Assembly (NCBI GenBank): GCA_903905455.1
Contig: CAIVGN010000046.1
Location: 1 to 64,000, forward strand
DNA from: an uncultured Archangium sp.
Lineage (GTDB): Bacteria > Myxococcota > Myxococcia > Myxococcales > Myxococcaceae
Reading direction: 5' to 3'
Length of the DNA: 64,000 nucleotides
Shown here: piece by piece, positions 38,272-48,046 of the stretch
Layout of the letters: each line of letters starts with the position of its first letter
Position numbering within the stretch: position 1 is the stretch's first letter
Made by a program: the position numbers and the translations under genes
Notes under the pieces: generated by a model
Database searches by the model: none
The model's input: the letters and a program-made list of their open reading frames with translations, nothing else
Told to the model about the DNA's origin: nothing

Positions 38272-38927
38272 TGCCGCCACGCAAGCTGTACTTCGAGAAC
38301 ATCCGCGTCGGTGACGAGCTGCCGGCCATGGCCAAGGCGCCGCTGGACCGCGTGCAGCTCGCCCGCTACGCCGGCGCCACCGGCGACTTCAACCCGGTGC
38401 ACGTCGACGAGCTGGCGGCCCGCGGCCTGGGCATGCCCTCGGTCGTGGCCCCCAACACCATCGGCATGGGCTTCCTCGCGCAGTTGGTGGGCGACTGGGC
38501 CCGCGGCGCGCAGGTGCGCAAGCTCTCGTGCCGCTTCTCGCGCATGCTCTGGCCGGGTGACACCCTGGTGTGCAAGGGCCGCGTCGCCGACCGCCACGGG
38601 CAAGACGGGAAGTACTTCCTCGAGCTCGACGTGTGGGCCGAGAACCAGAAGGGCGAGCTGGTCATTCGCGGCAACGTCACCCTCAAGGTCTTCTATTCGG
38701 TCGAAGACGAGAACCGCCTGCGCATGGGTCAGCCGCCGCTCATCGTCAACGTGCAGCGCCAGTCGATCCGCCTCGCGCCCACCGCGCCCGTCGCCGAGGC
38801 GGCCCGCGGAACGCGCGCGGTGAAGGCTGCCCGACCGGCTCGTGCCAGCACGCCCGTGCGGGTCGAAAGGCCCACCCGGAAGGCCCCCGTCAAGAAGCCC
38901 AAGCCCGCGAAAGCAAAGCGGAAGTAA
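38271..38927 (+). CDS. MaoC-type (R)-enoyl-CoA hydratase / 3-hydroxyacyl dehydratase, catalytic subunit
   Basis: A 218-residue protein from ATG 38271. The hydratase-2 motif A-T-G-D-F-N-P-V-H contains catalytic Asp39 and His44, followed by G-M-P-S-V-V-A-P-N-T-I-G-M-G. A single hot-dog domain runs to about residue 150. An unusual, very basic Ala/Pro/Lys/Arg tail of about 60 residues follows (R-P-T-R-K-A-P-V-K-K-P-K-P-A-K-A-K-R-K) and may aid interaction with acidic partners. The neighbour at 37825 supplies the other half. Together they would catalyse hydration or dehydration of medium-to-long acyl chains. Confidence 0.88.
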   Translation: MPPRKLYFENIRVGDELPAMAKAPLDRVQLARYAGATGDFNPVHVDELAARGLGMPSVVAPNTIGMGFLAQLVGDWARGAQVRKLSCRFSRMLWPGDTLVCKGRVADRHGQDGKYFLELDVWAENQKGELVIRGNVTLKVFYSVEDENRLRMGQPPLIVNVQRQSIRLAPTAPVAEAARGTRAVKAARPARASTPVRVERPTRKAPVKKPKPAKAKRK

Positions 38928-38935
38928 GGTTTCTG

Positions 38936-38950
38936 CAACGCGCTGCGTTG
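38936..38950. promoter_or_regulatory. Inverted repeat upstream of the acyl-CoA dehydrogenase gene
   Basis: CAACGC (38936-38941), GCT, then GCGTTG (38945-38950) form a short palindrome 95 bp ahead of the acyl-CoA dehydrogenase ATG. Such sites are often TetR- or FadR-type operators in fatty-acid gene regions; no regulator is identified here. Confidence 0.25.
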
Positions 38951-39045
38951 GCAGATATTGACTTCAGAATCAGCAGCGATTGAGGTCGCGACGCGTTCCG
39001 TCATTCACGGCGTATCGCGGGCCGACCCTTCGAAGGAGCTGCTGC

Positions 39046-40887
<1,842 letters not shown>

Positions 40888-40914
40888 AGCAGGCGCAGGT
40901 TCCTCAGGTGAAAA

Positions 40915-40958
40915 ACGAGCCGGTTCTCCTTGTGGGGGCCGGCTCGTTGTCTTTTCTT
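40915..40958 (+). terminator. Rho-independent terminator of the acyl-CoA dehydrogenase gene
   Basis: ACGAGCCGG (40915-40923) and CCGGCTCGT (40939-40947) make a perfect 9-bp stem with a 15-nt loop, preceded by an A run and followed by TGTCTTTTCTT. This is the clearest intrinsic terminator in the window. It isolates the acyl-CoA dehydrogenase from the gene starting at 40969. Confidence 0.92.
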
Positions 40959-40968
40959 CCCGGGCACC

Positions 40969-41709
40969 ATGTCGTCGCTGCAGTCGCTCGCGCTGAAGGC
41001 GCCCTTCGTCGTCTTGTTCTTCGCGGCCCTGGTGTTCCCGGTGCTGTTCGTCATCAGCGCCCCCTACGGCCGGCACGCGCGCGCGGGCTTCGGGCCCTCC
41101 ATGCCTGCCAAGCTCGGCTGGCTCATCATGGAGTCGCCGTCGTTCTTCCTCTTCGGCTCGCTGTGGCTGCTCAACCCGGCCTTCGGCTCGCCGCTGGTCA
41201 CCGTGCTCGGCGCCGCGTGGTTGCTGCACTACGGGCAGCGCACCTTCGTGTTCTCGCTGCTGATGCGCGACGAGAACCGCCAGCAGCCGGTGATGACGGT
41301 GGTGATGGCCATCGCCTTCAACGTGCTCAACGCCTCGGGCAACGCCGTCAGCCTCACGGCGCGGCCCCTCGACCTGCCGTTCTGGCTGGGCCTGGGGCTC
41401 TTCGCGCTGGGCTTCACCATCAACCTCCACGCCGACCACGTGCTGCGCACCCTGCGCCAGCCCGGCGAGACCGGGTACAAGGTGCCCCACGGCGGCCTCT
41501 ACGGGTGGATCAGCTCGCCCAACTACTTCGGTGAGTTGGTGGAGTGGACCGGCTTCGCCCTGGCCGCCCAGACCACCGCCAGCTGGGCCTTCGTGGCCTT
41601 CGCCTTCGCCAACCTCGCCCCGCGCGCGGTGGCCAACCACCGCTGGTACCTGCAGAAGTTCCCCGGGTACCCCGCGCGGCGGCGCGCGCTGATACCGTTC
41701 GTATGGTGA
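40969..41709 (+). CDS. Steroid 5-alpha-reductase-like membrane protein (DUF1295/isoprenylcysteine methyltransferase superfamily)
   Basis: A 246-residue polytopic protein with ATG 40969, just 10 bp after the terminator. Hydrophobic helices alternate with loops. The C-terminal catalytic-type region has I-S-S-P-N-Y-F-G-E-L-V-E-W-T-G-F-A-L, then N-H-R-W-Y-L-Q-K-F-P-G-Y-P and the terminal L-I-P-F-V-W. This strongly recalls eukaryotic 3-oxo-5-alpha-steroid 4-dehydrogenases, which reduce a C-C double bond using NADPH. In bacteria the substrate is uncertain: a sterol-like lipid or another unsaturated lipid. The stop overlaps the ATG of the alpha/beta hydrolase gene. Confidence 0.85.
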   Translation: MSSLQSLALKAPFVVLFFAALVFPVLFVISAPYGRHARAGFGPSMPAKLGWLIMESPSFFLFGSLWLLNPAFGSPLVTVLGAAWLLHYGQRTFVFSLLMRDENRQQPVMTVVMAIAFNVLNASGNAVSLTARPLDLPFWLGLGLFALGFTINLHADHVLRTLRQPGETGYKVPHGGLYGWISSPNYFGELVEWTGFALAAQTTASWAFVAFAFANLAPRAVANHRWYLQKFPGYPARRRALIPFVW

Positions 41710-42497
41710 AGAAGCTTCGGCGCCTGGGGATGGTCATTCTGGGCGCCCTCGTCAGCGGCTACCTGTTGCTGTGCGTGCTCCTTTTCGCGGCGCAGCGTCC
41801 CCTGATCTTCCCCGCGCCCCAGTCCCTGATGTCGGTGCTCGATGGCTCGACGCGCGTCGAGGTGCCCAACGGCACCTACTTCCTCTACCGCCAGGCGCCA
41901 GGGGAGGGCGCCGTCGTGGTGCACTTCCACGGCAACGGTGAGCAGGTGTCGAACCTCTCGTGGCTCGCCCAGTCGTGGGTGCGCGAGGGCGTGTCGTTCG
42001 TCGCGGTGGAATACCCGGGCTACCCGGGTACCCGGGGGGGCCCTTCCGAAGCGGCGTTCTTCGACGCCGCGGAGGCGGCCCTCGTGCACCTGACCCGCGT
42101 GTTGCACGTCGATCGCAGCCGGCTGGTGCTCGAGGGCCAGAGCATCGGCACCGGGGTGGCGGTGGCCATGGCGGCGCGCGGTTGGGGCCGGCGGTTGGTG
42201 CTGCTCTCTCCGTACACCTCGCTGTTCGACGTCGCGGCCCGCGCCTTCCCCTGGTTCCCGGTCCGGCTGCTGCTGCGCGACCGTTTCGATTCAGGTGCGA
42301 AGGCCGCCGAGATCAAGGTGCCGACGCTGATCGTCCACGGCACCCATGACGAGGTGATTCCTTTCGACCTGGGCGAGACCCTCTCCCACGCGATCGTCGG
42401 CGCGCGGTTCTTCCCCGTGCAGGGGGCGCATCACAATGATCTGTGGGAATCCGAAGACGTCGTCGAGCGCGTCTTCGAGTTCGTCATCGGCGGCTGA
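41703..42497 (+). CDS. Alpha/beta hydrolase with N-terminal membrane anchor
   Basis: A 264-residue protein from ATG 41703, overlapping the previous stop. Residues 10-30 are hydrophobic and anchor it or act as a signal. The hydrolase core has the oxyanion region H-F-H-G-N-G-E, nucleophile elbow G-Q-S-I-G-T-G, acid Asp in H-G-T-H-D-E-V-I-P and His in G-A-H-H-N-D-L-W, a complete Ser-Asp-His triad. It is of the BEM46/FrsA-like type, serine esterases of uncertain substrate. Coupling with the reductase suggests a shared lipid substrate. Convergent with the exbD-like gene. Confidence 0.88.
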   Translation: MVKKLRRLGMVILGALVSGYLLLCVLLFAAQRPLIFPAPQSLMSVLDGSTRVEVPNGTYFLYRQAPGEGAVVVHFHGNGEQVSNLSWLAQSWVREGVSFVAVEYPGYPGTRGGPSEAAFFDAAEAALVHLTRVLHVDRSRLVLEGQSIGTGVAVAMAARGWGRRLVLLSPYTSLFDVAARAFPWFPVRLLLRDRFDSGAKAAEIKVPTLIVHGTHDEVIPFDLGETLSHAIVGARFFPVQGAHHNDLWESEDVVERVFEFVIGG

Positions 42498-42968
42498 TCA
42501 CTTCTGCTGGTCGCGCACGCCGATGGCCAGCTGGCCCAGTCCTGCGCCCTTGGCCATCTCCATCACCTCGACGACCTTGCCGTGGGACACGCCCTCGTCG
42601 GCCTGGACGATCACCATGGTGTCGGGGTTCTTGTCCTTCGCGCCTTCGAAGGCCTTCTTCAGCTCGTCGGCGCTGACCACGTCGCCGCCCAGCACCAGCC
42701 GCCCGTCCGCGAGGATGGCGACCGAGAGATCGCTGGCCTGCGTCGCCACGTCGGCCGAGCCGCCCGCCGGGAGGTTCACCTTGAGGCCGGCCTTCGCGCC
42801 GCTCGAGGTGTTCACGATCACGCTGCTGGTGACCATGAAGATGATCAACAGCACCAGGAAGATGTCCGTCAGCGGGGTGATGTTGATGTCGTTGAAGCCG
42901 CCGCTGCCGCCGTCATCCAGCCCGAGATCATCGTCGTGGCGCCCGCCCGACCCAGAACCCATCGCCAT
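42498..42968 (-). CDS. ExbD/TolR-type biopolymer transport protein
   Basis: A 156-residue inner-membrane protein that, with its ExbB/TolQ partner, forms a proton-driven motor powering outer-membrane or envelope processes. The single membrane helix contains the essential acidic residue (Asp35 in T-P-L-T-D-I-F-L-V-L-L). A Gly/Ser/Asp-rich N-terminus precedes it. The periplasmic domain has the usual C-terminal pattern (V-I-V-Q-A-D-E-G-V-S-H-G-K-V-V). No TonB or TolA neighbour is seen. The stop is one base away from the convergent hydrolase gene, and the start lies two bases after the exbB-like gene. Confidence 0.93.
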   Translation of the reverse strand: MAMGSGSGGRHDDDLGLDDGGSGGFNDINITPLTDIFLVLLIIFMVTSSVIVNTSSGAKAGLKVNLPAGGSADVATQASDLSVAILADGRLVLGGDVVSADELKKAFEGAKDKNPDTMVIVQADEGVSHGKVVEVMEMAKGAGLGQLAIGVRDQQK

Positions 42969-42970
42969 CG

Positions 42971-43657
42971 TCAGTTCGCCGCCGGAGGAGGGGGATCGAT
43001 GGTCACGGGCAGCTTGCCGTTGGGCGCCTGCTCACGCAGCAGCTCCACGAACTCCTCGGCGATCAGCTTGAGCTCCAGGTTGAGCCGGCCCAGCCGAGCC
43101 TGGAACATGTTGAAGAGCACCACCGCCTCGACGGCCACCACGATGCCCACGGCCGTGGCGATCAGCGCTTCCGAGATGCCGGCCATCACCGCCACCGAGC
43201 CACCGGTGCCGCCGGCCTCGACGTCGAGCCCGAGATCCTTGAACGAGCGCATGATGCCCCACACCGTGCCGAACAGGCCGACGAAGGGCGCCGTGGCGCC
43301 GATGGTGCCCAGGATCCACAACCCGCGGCGCAGCTTGAGCGCCAGCTGGATGCGCTCGCGGTCCACGGCCGCATCGAGCGGGGGGCCGGTGGTCTTGGTG
43401 GCGCGCTCGAAGCCCGCGCGGAACAGGTCGGCCGACAGCGTCGTCGAGCGATCGGCCGCCGATCGCGCCGCGGCCACCTCGCCCCGCAGCAGGTGCCGGG
43501 CAATCAGCTGGCCCAGCTCGCGGGCCTTACCGCCCACGCCCCACAAGGTGATGACGCGTTCGATGGCCACGCCGATGGCGAGCACCGAGGCGAGGAGGAT
43601 GACCACGATGGTGAAGCCACCGAGGCGGAGGTAATGGAGCAGCTCGTCGAAGGTCAT
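42971..43657 (-). CDS. MotA/TolQ/ExbB proton channel family protein
   Basis: A 228-residue membrane protein, ATG 43657 (M-T-F-D-E-L-L-H-Y). Its first helix is at about 13-35. The signature region contains R-R-G-L-W-I-L-G-T-I-G-A-T-A-P-F-V-G-L-F-G, then a C-terminal pair of helices with I-S-E-A-L-I-A-T-A-V-G-I-V. The A-T-A-P-F-V-G-L-F-G-T-V motif is the ExbB/TolQ pore loop. It forms the five-subunit channel that hosts the ExbD dimer. Translation couples the two genes (2-bp gap). It diverges from the lipoprotein at 43685 across only 27 bp. Confidence 0.92.
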   Translation of the reverse strand: MTFDELLHYLRLGGFTIVVILLASVLAIGVAIERVITLWGVGGKARELGQLIARHLLRGEVAAARSAADRSTTLSADLFRAGFERATKTTGPPLDAAVDRERIQLALKLRRGLWILGTIGATAPFVGLFGTVWGIMRSFKDLGLDVEAGGTGGSVAVMAGISEALIATAVGIVVAVEAVVLFNMFQARLGRLNLELKLIAEEFVELLREQAPNGKLPVTIDPPPPAAN

Positions 43658-43684
43658 CGCGAAAGAGGCTATTAGCGGCAAAGG

Positions 43685-44509
43685 ATGCCCGCCGCCATGG
43701 TGCCTCAACGCCGCACACTGCTCTTTCTTCCCCTCCTGCTGGCGCTCGCCGGTTGCCCCAGGCGCATCGCCGATTTCGGCAAGGACGGGGAGCCCACGAG
43801 CCCGCAAGAGCTCCTCAAGCGCATCAACTACGCCGAATCGCAGGTCTACGCCCTCAAGGGCGACGCGCGACTCGGGGTCGATTCGCCCCAGGGCCGGGGC
43901 TCGGTGACGCTCTTCGCGGCCGTGAGCCACCCCGCGCTCATCCACATCGAGCAGCTCGATTTCTTCGGCCGCCCGCAGGGGGTGCTGGTCACCGACGGCA
44001 CGCGCTTCGGCCTCTACAACGCGCAAGACGGCAAGTACTACCGGGGCCCCGCCACGCCTACCAACCTCGGTCGCTTCCTGCCCCTGGTGATGCCGCCTTC
44101 CGAGCTCGCCGCGGTGATGCTCGGGCGCGCCCCGCGCATTCCCGCCGATTCGCTCGAGATGCGCTTCGACGATCAGCTCCAGCTCTTCGTGTTGGTGATC
44201 ACCCGCGGCAAGGTGAAGCAGACGCTCCACGTGCAGCCCCCGAGCTACCGCGTGGTCAAGAGCACCGCCGAGAACCTCAACGCCTACGATCTCGCCTTCT
44301 CCGACATCATCACCCAGGGCGCCGTGACGCTGCCCCGGCAGGCCTCGCTCGACGCGAAGAGCGCCCGCACGTCCATCGAGCTGGTGTGGAAGGACGTGGC
44401 GATCAACGAGGCCCCCGATCTCACGCTCTTCGAGATGGAGCCGCCGGAGGGCATGCCCGTCGTCGAGGTGGATGAGAACGGCGTTCCGCGCGAACCTCCG
44501 ACCCCGTGA
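43685..44509 (+). CDS. DUF4292-like / LolB-type lipoprotein
   Basis: A 274-residue lipoprotein (signal ending L-A-L-A-G-C, lipidated Cys24). ATG 43697 is a second possible start. The mature part begins with a helix and then a beta-rich half-barrel (V-Y-A-L-K-G-D-A-R-L-G-V-D and V-L-V-T-D-G-T-R-F-G-L-Y). This resembles the DUF4292/LolA-LolB-like fold that binds lipid chains; assignment to DUF4292 is by pattern and not certain. It overlaps the ABC substrate-binding gene by 4 bp, so it is the first gene of that operon and may be an outer-membrane helper. Confidence 0.7.
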   Translation: MPAAMVPQRRTLLFLPLLLALAGCPRRIADFGKDGEPTSPQELLKRINYAESQVYALKGDARLGVDSPQGRGSVTLFAAVSHPALIHIEQLDFFGRPQGVLVTDGTRFGLYNAQDGKYYRGPATPTNLGRFLPLVMPPSELAAVMLGRAPRIPADSLEMRFDDQLQLFVLVITRGKVKQTLHVQPPSYRVVKSTAENLNAYDLAFSDIITQGAVTLPRQASLDAKSARTSIELVWKDVAINEAPDLTLFEMEPPEGMPVVEVDENGVPREPPTP

Positions 44510-46125
44510 GCCGCCTCACGCCCCTCGTCGTCCTCCTCGCGCTGGCGGGCTGCAAAGGAAGCGGCGGCGTCGACGCGGGCAGCCCCGGCCCCGACGCCCG
44601 GTGGCTCCAGGGCGCGCTCGCTCCCGAGACCGGCACGCCCCGCGACGGCGGCACGCTCACGGTGCGGCTCCCCCTCGAGCCCACCGGGCTGACGCGCCTG
44701 CACGACCGGTTCAACGAGGGCACGATGGTGCGGCTGACCGTCGGGCCGCTCTACGAGACCCTCGCGCGCGCTCATGATGGGCAGCTGACCCCGCTGCTCG
44801 CCGAGACGTGGTCCGAGACGGCCGACGCGCTCACCATCACCCTGCGCGCCGGGGTGAAGTTCCACGATGGCACCGAGCTCACCTCGGCCGACGTGAAGGC
44901 GACCCTCGACGTGGTGATGGACCCGGCGAAGCCGACCGCCGGCTTCCGCGCCGCGCTCGACTCGTTGCGCTCCGTGGAGACGCCCGACGCGCGCACCGTC
45001 GTCGTGCGGTGGTCCCGGCCGTGGTTCCTCGCGCGGCACACGCTGCTCGCGGCGCTCCCGGTGATGCCCGCGCACGCGCTCCAGGGCGACTTCGACACGT
45101 TGCCCATTCACCGGGCCCCCATTGGCACCGGGCCCTTTCGTTTCGAAAAATGGGAACCCGGGCTGTCGCTTTCCCTCGTCCGCGCCGACGGCCGCGCCCA
45201 CCTCGATCGCGTCGTCTTCCGCTTCCTCAAGGACGAAGGCGCCGCGATGCAGGCCTTCGAGAAGGGTGAGCTGGGCCTGATGACGCGGCTGACGCCCTCT
45301 GCGTGGCGCTCGCTCGAGACCCAGCCGTGGGCGTGGCAGCGCAGCCAGCGCATCTTCTTCGAGGAGAACGCCTACGCCTGGCTGGGGTTCAACCAGCGCA
45401 AGGCGCTCTTCGTGGATCCGCTCGTTCGCCGCGCGCTCGCGATGCTCTACCCGGCGGAACTGGTGGAGAAGACCGTCGATCTCGGCCTCGAGCCCCGCAC
45501 CACCTGCCCCTATTTCCCCGGCTCGAGGAGCTGCGACCCCTCGGTGCAGCCCCTCGCCTACGACCCCGCGGAGGCCCGGCGGTTGCTCGCGGCCGCGGGG
45601 TGGGGTGACTCGGATCACGACGGCGTGCTCGACCGCGAGGGGGTGCGCTTCTCGTTCGCGTTTCTTGCCGCCTCGCAGAGCGTGAAGATGGCCAGGCTCC
45701 TGCCGCTCTTTCTCGACACCTTGAGGCACGCGGGCATCGAGGCCCGCATCGAGACCGTCGACGTCTCCGCCTACCTGAGCCGCGTGCGGGCGCACGACTT
45801 CGACGCCATGGCCTTGAGCTGGGCGTCTGCCGACGAGGTGCAGGACAACTTCCCCAACTTCCACTCGTCGCAGGCCGCGCAGGGCAACAACTACGTGGGC
45901 TACTCGAACCCCGAGGTCGACGCGCTGCTCGAGCGGGTGCGCACCGAGCTCGACGCCGATCGCCGCGCGGCCCTCGAGCGCGAGGTGCACCGCCGGGTGT
46001 ACGCCGACCAGGCCTATCTCTTCCTGGGGCGCCGGCCCGCGCTCGACGCCGCGCTGCGCACGGTGCATGGGCTGAAGCCGTCGCTGGGCTGGTACGATCT
46101 CACCGCCGTGTGGATCTCGAACTGA
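44506..46125 (+). CDS. ABC transporter substrate-binding lipoprotein (oligopeptide/dipeptide type, SBP family 5)
   Basis: A 539-residue family 5 substrate-binding protein with GTG start and lipobox L-A-L-A-G-C (Cys16). It has the SBP_bac_5 hallmarks: G-P-L-Y-E-T-L-A-R, L-A-E-T-W-S-E-T and F-H-D-G-T-E-L-T-S-A-D-V-K, followed by T-G-P-F-R-F-E-K-W-E-P-G. Ligands of this family include oligopeptides, nickel and glycosides, and the pocket cannot be read here. It is followed by OppB/C-type permeases, and OppD/F-type ATPases lie beyond two inserted genes. Confidence 0.93.
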   Translation: MSRLTPLVVLLALAGCKGSGGVDAGSPGPDARWLQGALAPETGTPRDGGTLTVRLPLEPTGLTRLHDRFNEGTMVRLTVGPLYETLARAHDGQLTPLLAETWSETADALTITLRAGVKFHDGTELTSADVKATLDVVMDPAKPTAGFRAALDSLRSVETPDARTVVVRWSRPWFLARHTLLAALPVMPAHALQGDFDTLPIHRAPIGTGPFRFEKWEPGLSLSLVRADGRAHLDRVVFRFLKDEGAAMQAFEKGELGLMTRLTPSAWRSLETQPWAWQRSQRIFFEENAYAWLGFNQRKALFVDPLVRRALAMLYPAELVEKTVDLGLEPRTTCPYFPGSRSCDPSVQPLAYDPAEARRLLAAAGWGDSDHDGVLDREGVRFSFAFLAASQSVKMARLLPLFLDTLRHAGIEARIETVDVSAYLSRVRAHDFDAMALSWASADEVQDNFPNFHSSQAAQGNNYVGYSNPEVDALLERVRTELDADRRAALEREVHRRVYADQAYLFLGRRPALDAALRTVHGLKPSLGWYDLTAVWISN

Positions 46126-46126
46126 C

Positions 46127-47062
46127 ATGCGCCGCTACGTGCTGCGACGGCTGTTGCTGATGGTGCCCACCTTCCTCGGCATCACCGTGCTCACCTTCAG
46201 CCTCGCCATGCTCGCCCCCGGCGACCCCTTCCAGCTCGATCTCGAGACCGCCGGCCTCGGCGCCCAGGCGGTCGCCCAGCAGCGCGTCCAGCGCGGCCTC
46301 GACGCGCCGATTCCCCTGCAGTTCGGCCGCTGGCTTTCCCGGGTGGTGCGCTTCGACTTTGGGCGTTCGCTCATCGATCAGCGCCCGGTGCTCGACAAGC
46401 TCGCCGAGGCGCTGCCCCGCACCGCGCTGGTCGCGGGCCTCGCGCTGCTGCTGGGCTTCGGCCTCGCGGTGCCCCTGGGCGTGGTGCTGGCGACGAACCA
46501 GAAGCGCCGGTGGGCCAGGGCCGTCGAGCTGCTGCTCCTCGCCGCCTGGAGCGTGCCCTCGTTCTGGCTGGCCGTGCTGCTGTTGATGCTCTTCGCCGGC
46601 CCGCGGTACCTGCCGCTCTTCCCCGTGCAGGGCCTCGCCGACGGGGGCTTCGTGCTCCCGGTGATCTGCCTGACCTGGCCGACCCTGGTGATCGCCACCC
46701 GCCAGGTCCGCTCGGCGATGGAGGAGTCGCTGTGCCAGGACTACGTGAAGGCCGCGCGTGCCCGGGGCATCCCCGAGCGGCGGGTGATCTGGCGTCACGC
46801 GCTGCGCAACTCGCTGCTCCCCGTGGTGACCATGTTCGGCCTGCACCTCCCGCACCTCGTGGGCGGCAGCGTGGCCATCGAGCGCATCTTCGGCATCCCG
46901 GGCATGGGCCTTTTGGCCTTCGATTCGATCGGCACCCGCGACTACCCGACGGTGATGGGCGTGGCGACCACCATGGCCCTGGTGACCATGGTCTCCATGC
47001 TCCTGGTCGACCTTGCGTACGGCTCCATCGACCCCCGCATTCGACTCGAGAGGGCCGGGTGA
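46127..47062 (+). CDS. ABC transporter permease, OppB/DppB type
   Basis: A 311-residue inner-membrane permease with ATG 46127, one base after the previous stop. The N-terminus M-R-R-Y-V-L-R-R-L-L-L-M-V-P-T-F is standard, as is the first periplasmic loop. Six helices are present, with the cytoplasmic coupling (EAA) loop A-R-A-R-G-I-P-E-R-R-V-I-W-R-H-A-L-R-N. Together with the OppC partner it forms the channel for the substrate delivered by the upstream lipoprotein. Its stop overlaps the OppC start (GTGA). Confidence 0.94.
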   Translation: MRRYVLRRLLLMVPTFLGITVLTFSLAMLAPGDPFQLDLETAGLGAQAVAQQRVQRGLDAPIPLQFGRWLSRVVRFDFGRSLIDQRPVLDKLAEALPRTALVAGLALLLGFGLAVPLGVVLATNQKRRWARAVELLLLAAWSVPSFWLAVLLLMLFAGPRYLPLFPVQGLADGGFVLPVICLTWPTLVIATRQVRSAMEESLCQDYVKAARARGIPERRVIWRHALRNSLLPVVTMFGLHLPHLVGGSVAIERIFGIPGMGLLAFDSIGTRDYPTVMGVATTMALVTMVSMLLVDLAYGSIDPRIRLERAG

Positions 47063-48024
47063 GGCGGCTGTGGGGGGACCGCGGGGGCCGCCGTTCGCTG
47101 CTCTTCCTCGGCACGCTGCTGGTGCTGGCCCTGGGCGCCGATCTGCTGGCCTCCGATCTGCCCCTCGCCGTGCGCCTGGACGGACAGACGTGGTGGCTGC
47201 CGTGCCTCTCGCGGCCCGTCGCGCTCCAGGGCCGCAGCCTCGCGGACGCCGAGTGGTCGTGGCGAACGCCGATCCCCTGGGGGCCGCTGCAGACCGTCGC
47301 CTCCACCGGCGAAGAACGACCCGAGCCGCCGCCCTGGGCGCCCGATGCGCATCATTGGCTGGGCACCGATGAGCTGGGCCGCGATGTCGCCGCCCGCCTG
47401 CTGCACGGCGCCCGCGTCAGCCTCTTCGTGGCGGTGTTCACGGTGCTCATCTCGCTCGGCATCGGGCTGCTCATCGGCGGCGTCAGCGGCTACGCCGGGG
47501 GCCTGGTCGACGCCGTGCTCTCGCGCCTGCTGGAAGTGATGCAGACCTTCCCGCTGGTGTTCTTTCTCATCGCGCTGCTGTCCCTCATCCGCGTGCAGTC
47601 GCTGTGGCCGCTGGTGCTCGCGCTGGCGCTCACCCGGTGGACCGACGTGGCCCGGCTGGTGCGCGCCGAGGTGCTGTCGCTCGAGTCGCGGGAGTTCGTC
47701 CTCGCGGCCCGGGCGCTCGGTGCCTCGCCGGCCCGCATCATCACCCGGCACCTGCTCCCCAACGCCCTGGGCCCGGTGCTCGTGGTGGCCACCTTCGGCG
47801 TCGGCTCGGCGATCCTCCTCGAGACCGCGCTGTCCTTCCTCGGCCTGGGCGTGGCGCCCCCGACCGCGAGCTGGGGCGAGCTGCTGACCGAGGCGCATCG
47901 CACCCTTCACCACCCCGGGGCGTGGTGGTTGGCCCTGTTTCCGGGCCTGGCCATCGCCTCCACGGTGCTCGCGGTGAACGGTTTAGGAGAAGCCGTGCGT
48001 CGTTCATTCGACGGCCGGTCGTAA
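47059..48024 (+). CDS. ABC transporter permease, OppC/DppC type
   Basis: A 321-residue permease starting at GTG 47059. After the first helix comes an unusually long periplasmic stretch (about 28-110) containing L-D-G-Q-T-W-W-L-P-C, longer than in many OppC proteins. The family motif G-T-D-E-L-G-R-D-V-A-A-R-L-L-H-G-A-R follows, then five further helices and the coupling loop A-R-A-L-G-A-S-P-A-R-I-I-T-R-H-L-L-P-N. The extended loop may shape docking of its binding protein. It precedes the MshEN pair by 22 bp. Confidence 0.93.
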   Translation: MRRLWGDRGGRRSLLFLGTLLVLALGADLLASDLPLAVRLDGQTWWLPCLSRPVALQGRSLADAEWSWRTPIPWGPLQTVASTGEERPEPPPWAPDAHHWLGTDELGRDVAARLLHGARVSLFVAVFTVLISLGIGLLIGGVSGYAGGLVDAVLSRLLEVMQTFPLVFFLIALLSLIRVQSLWPLVLALALTRWTDVARLVRAEVLSLESREFVLAARALGASPARIITRHLLPNALGPVLVVATFGVGSAILLETALSFLGLGVAPPTASWGELLTEAHRTLHHPGAWWLALFPGLAIASTVLAVNGLGEAVRRSFDGRS

Positions 48025-48046
48025 ATGGTTAGAATCCTTCGCGCTC

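Noticed and set aside
44284-46128. 614-codon minus-strand frame opposite the substrate-binding protein
   Set aside because: Biased composition; the plus-strand gene has SBP family 5 motifs and operon overlaps.
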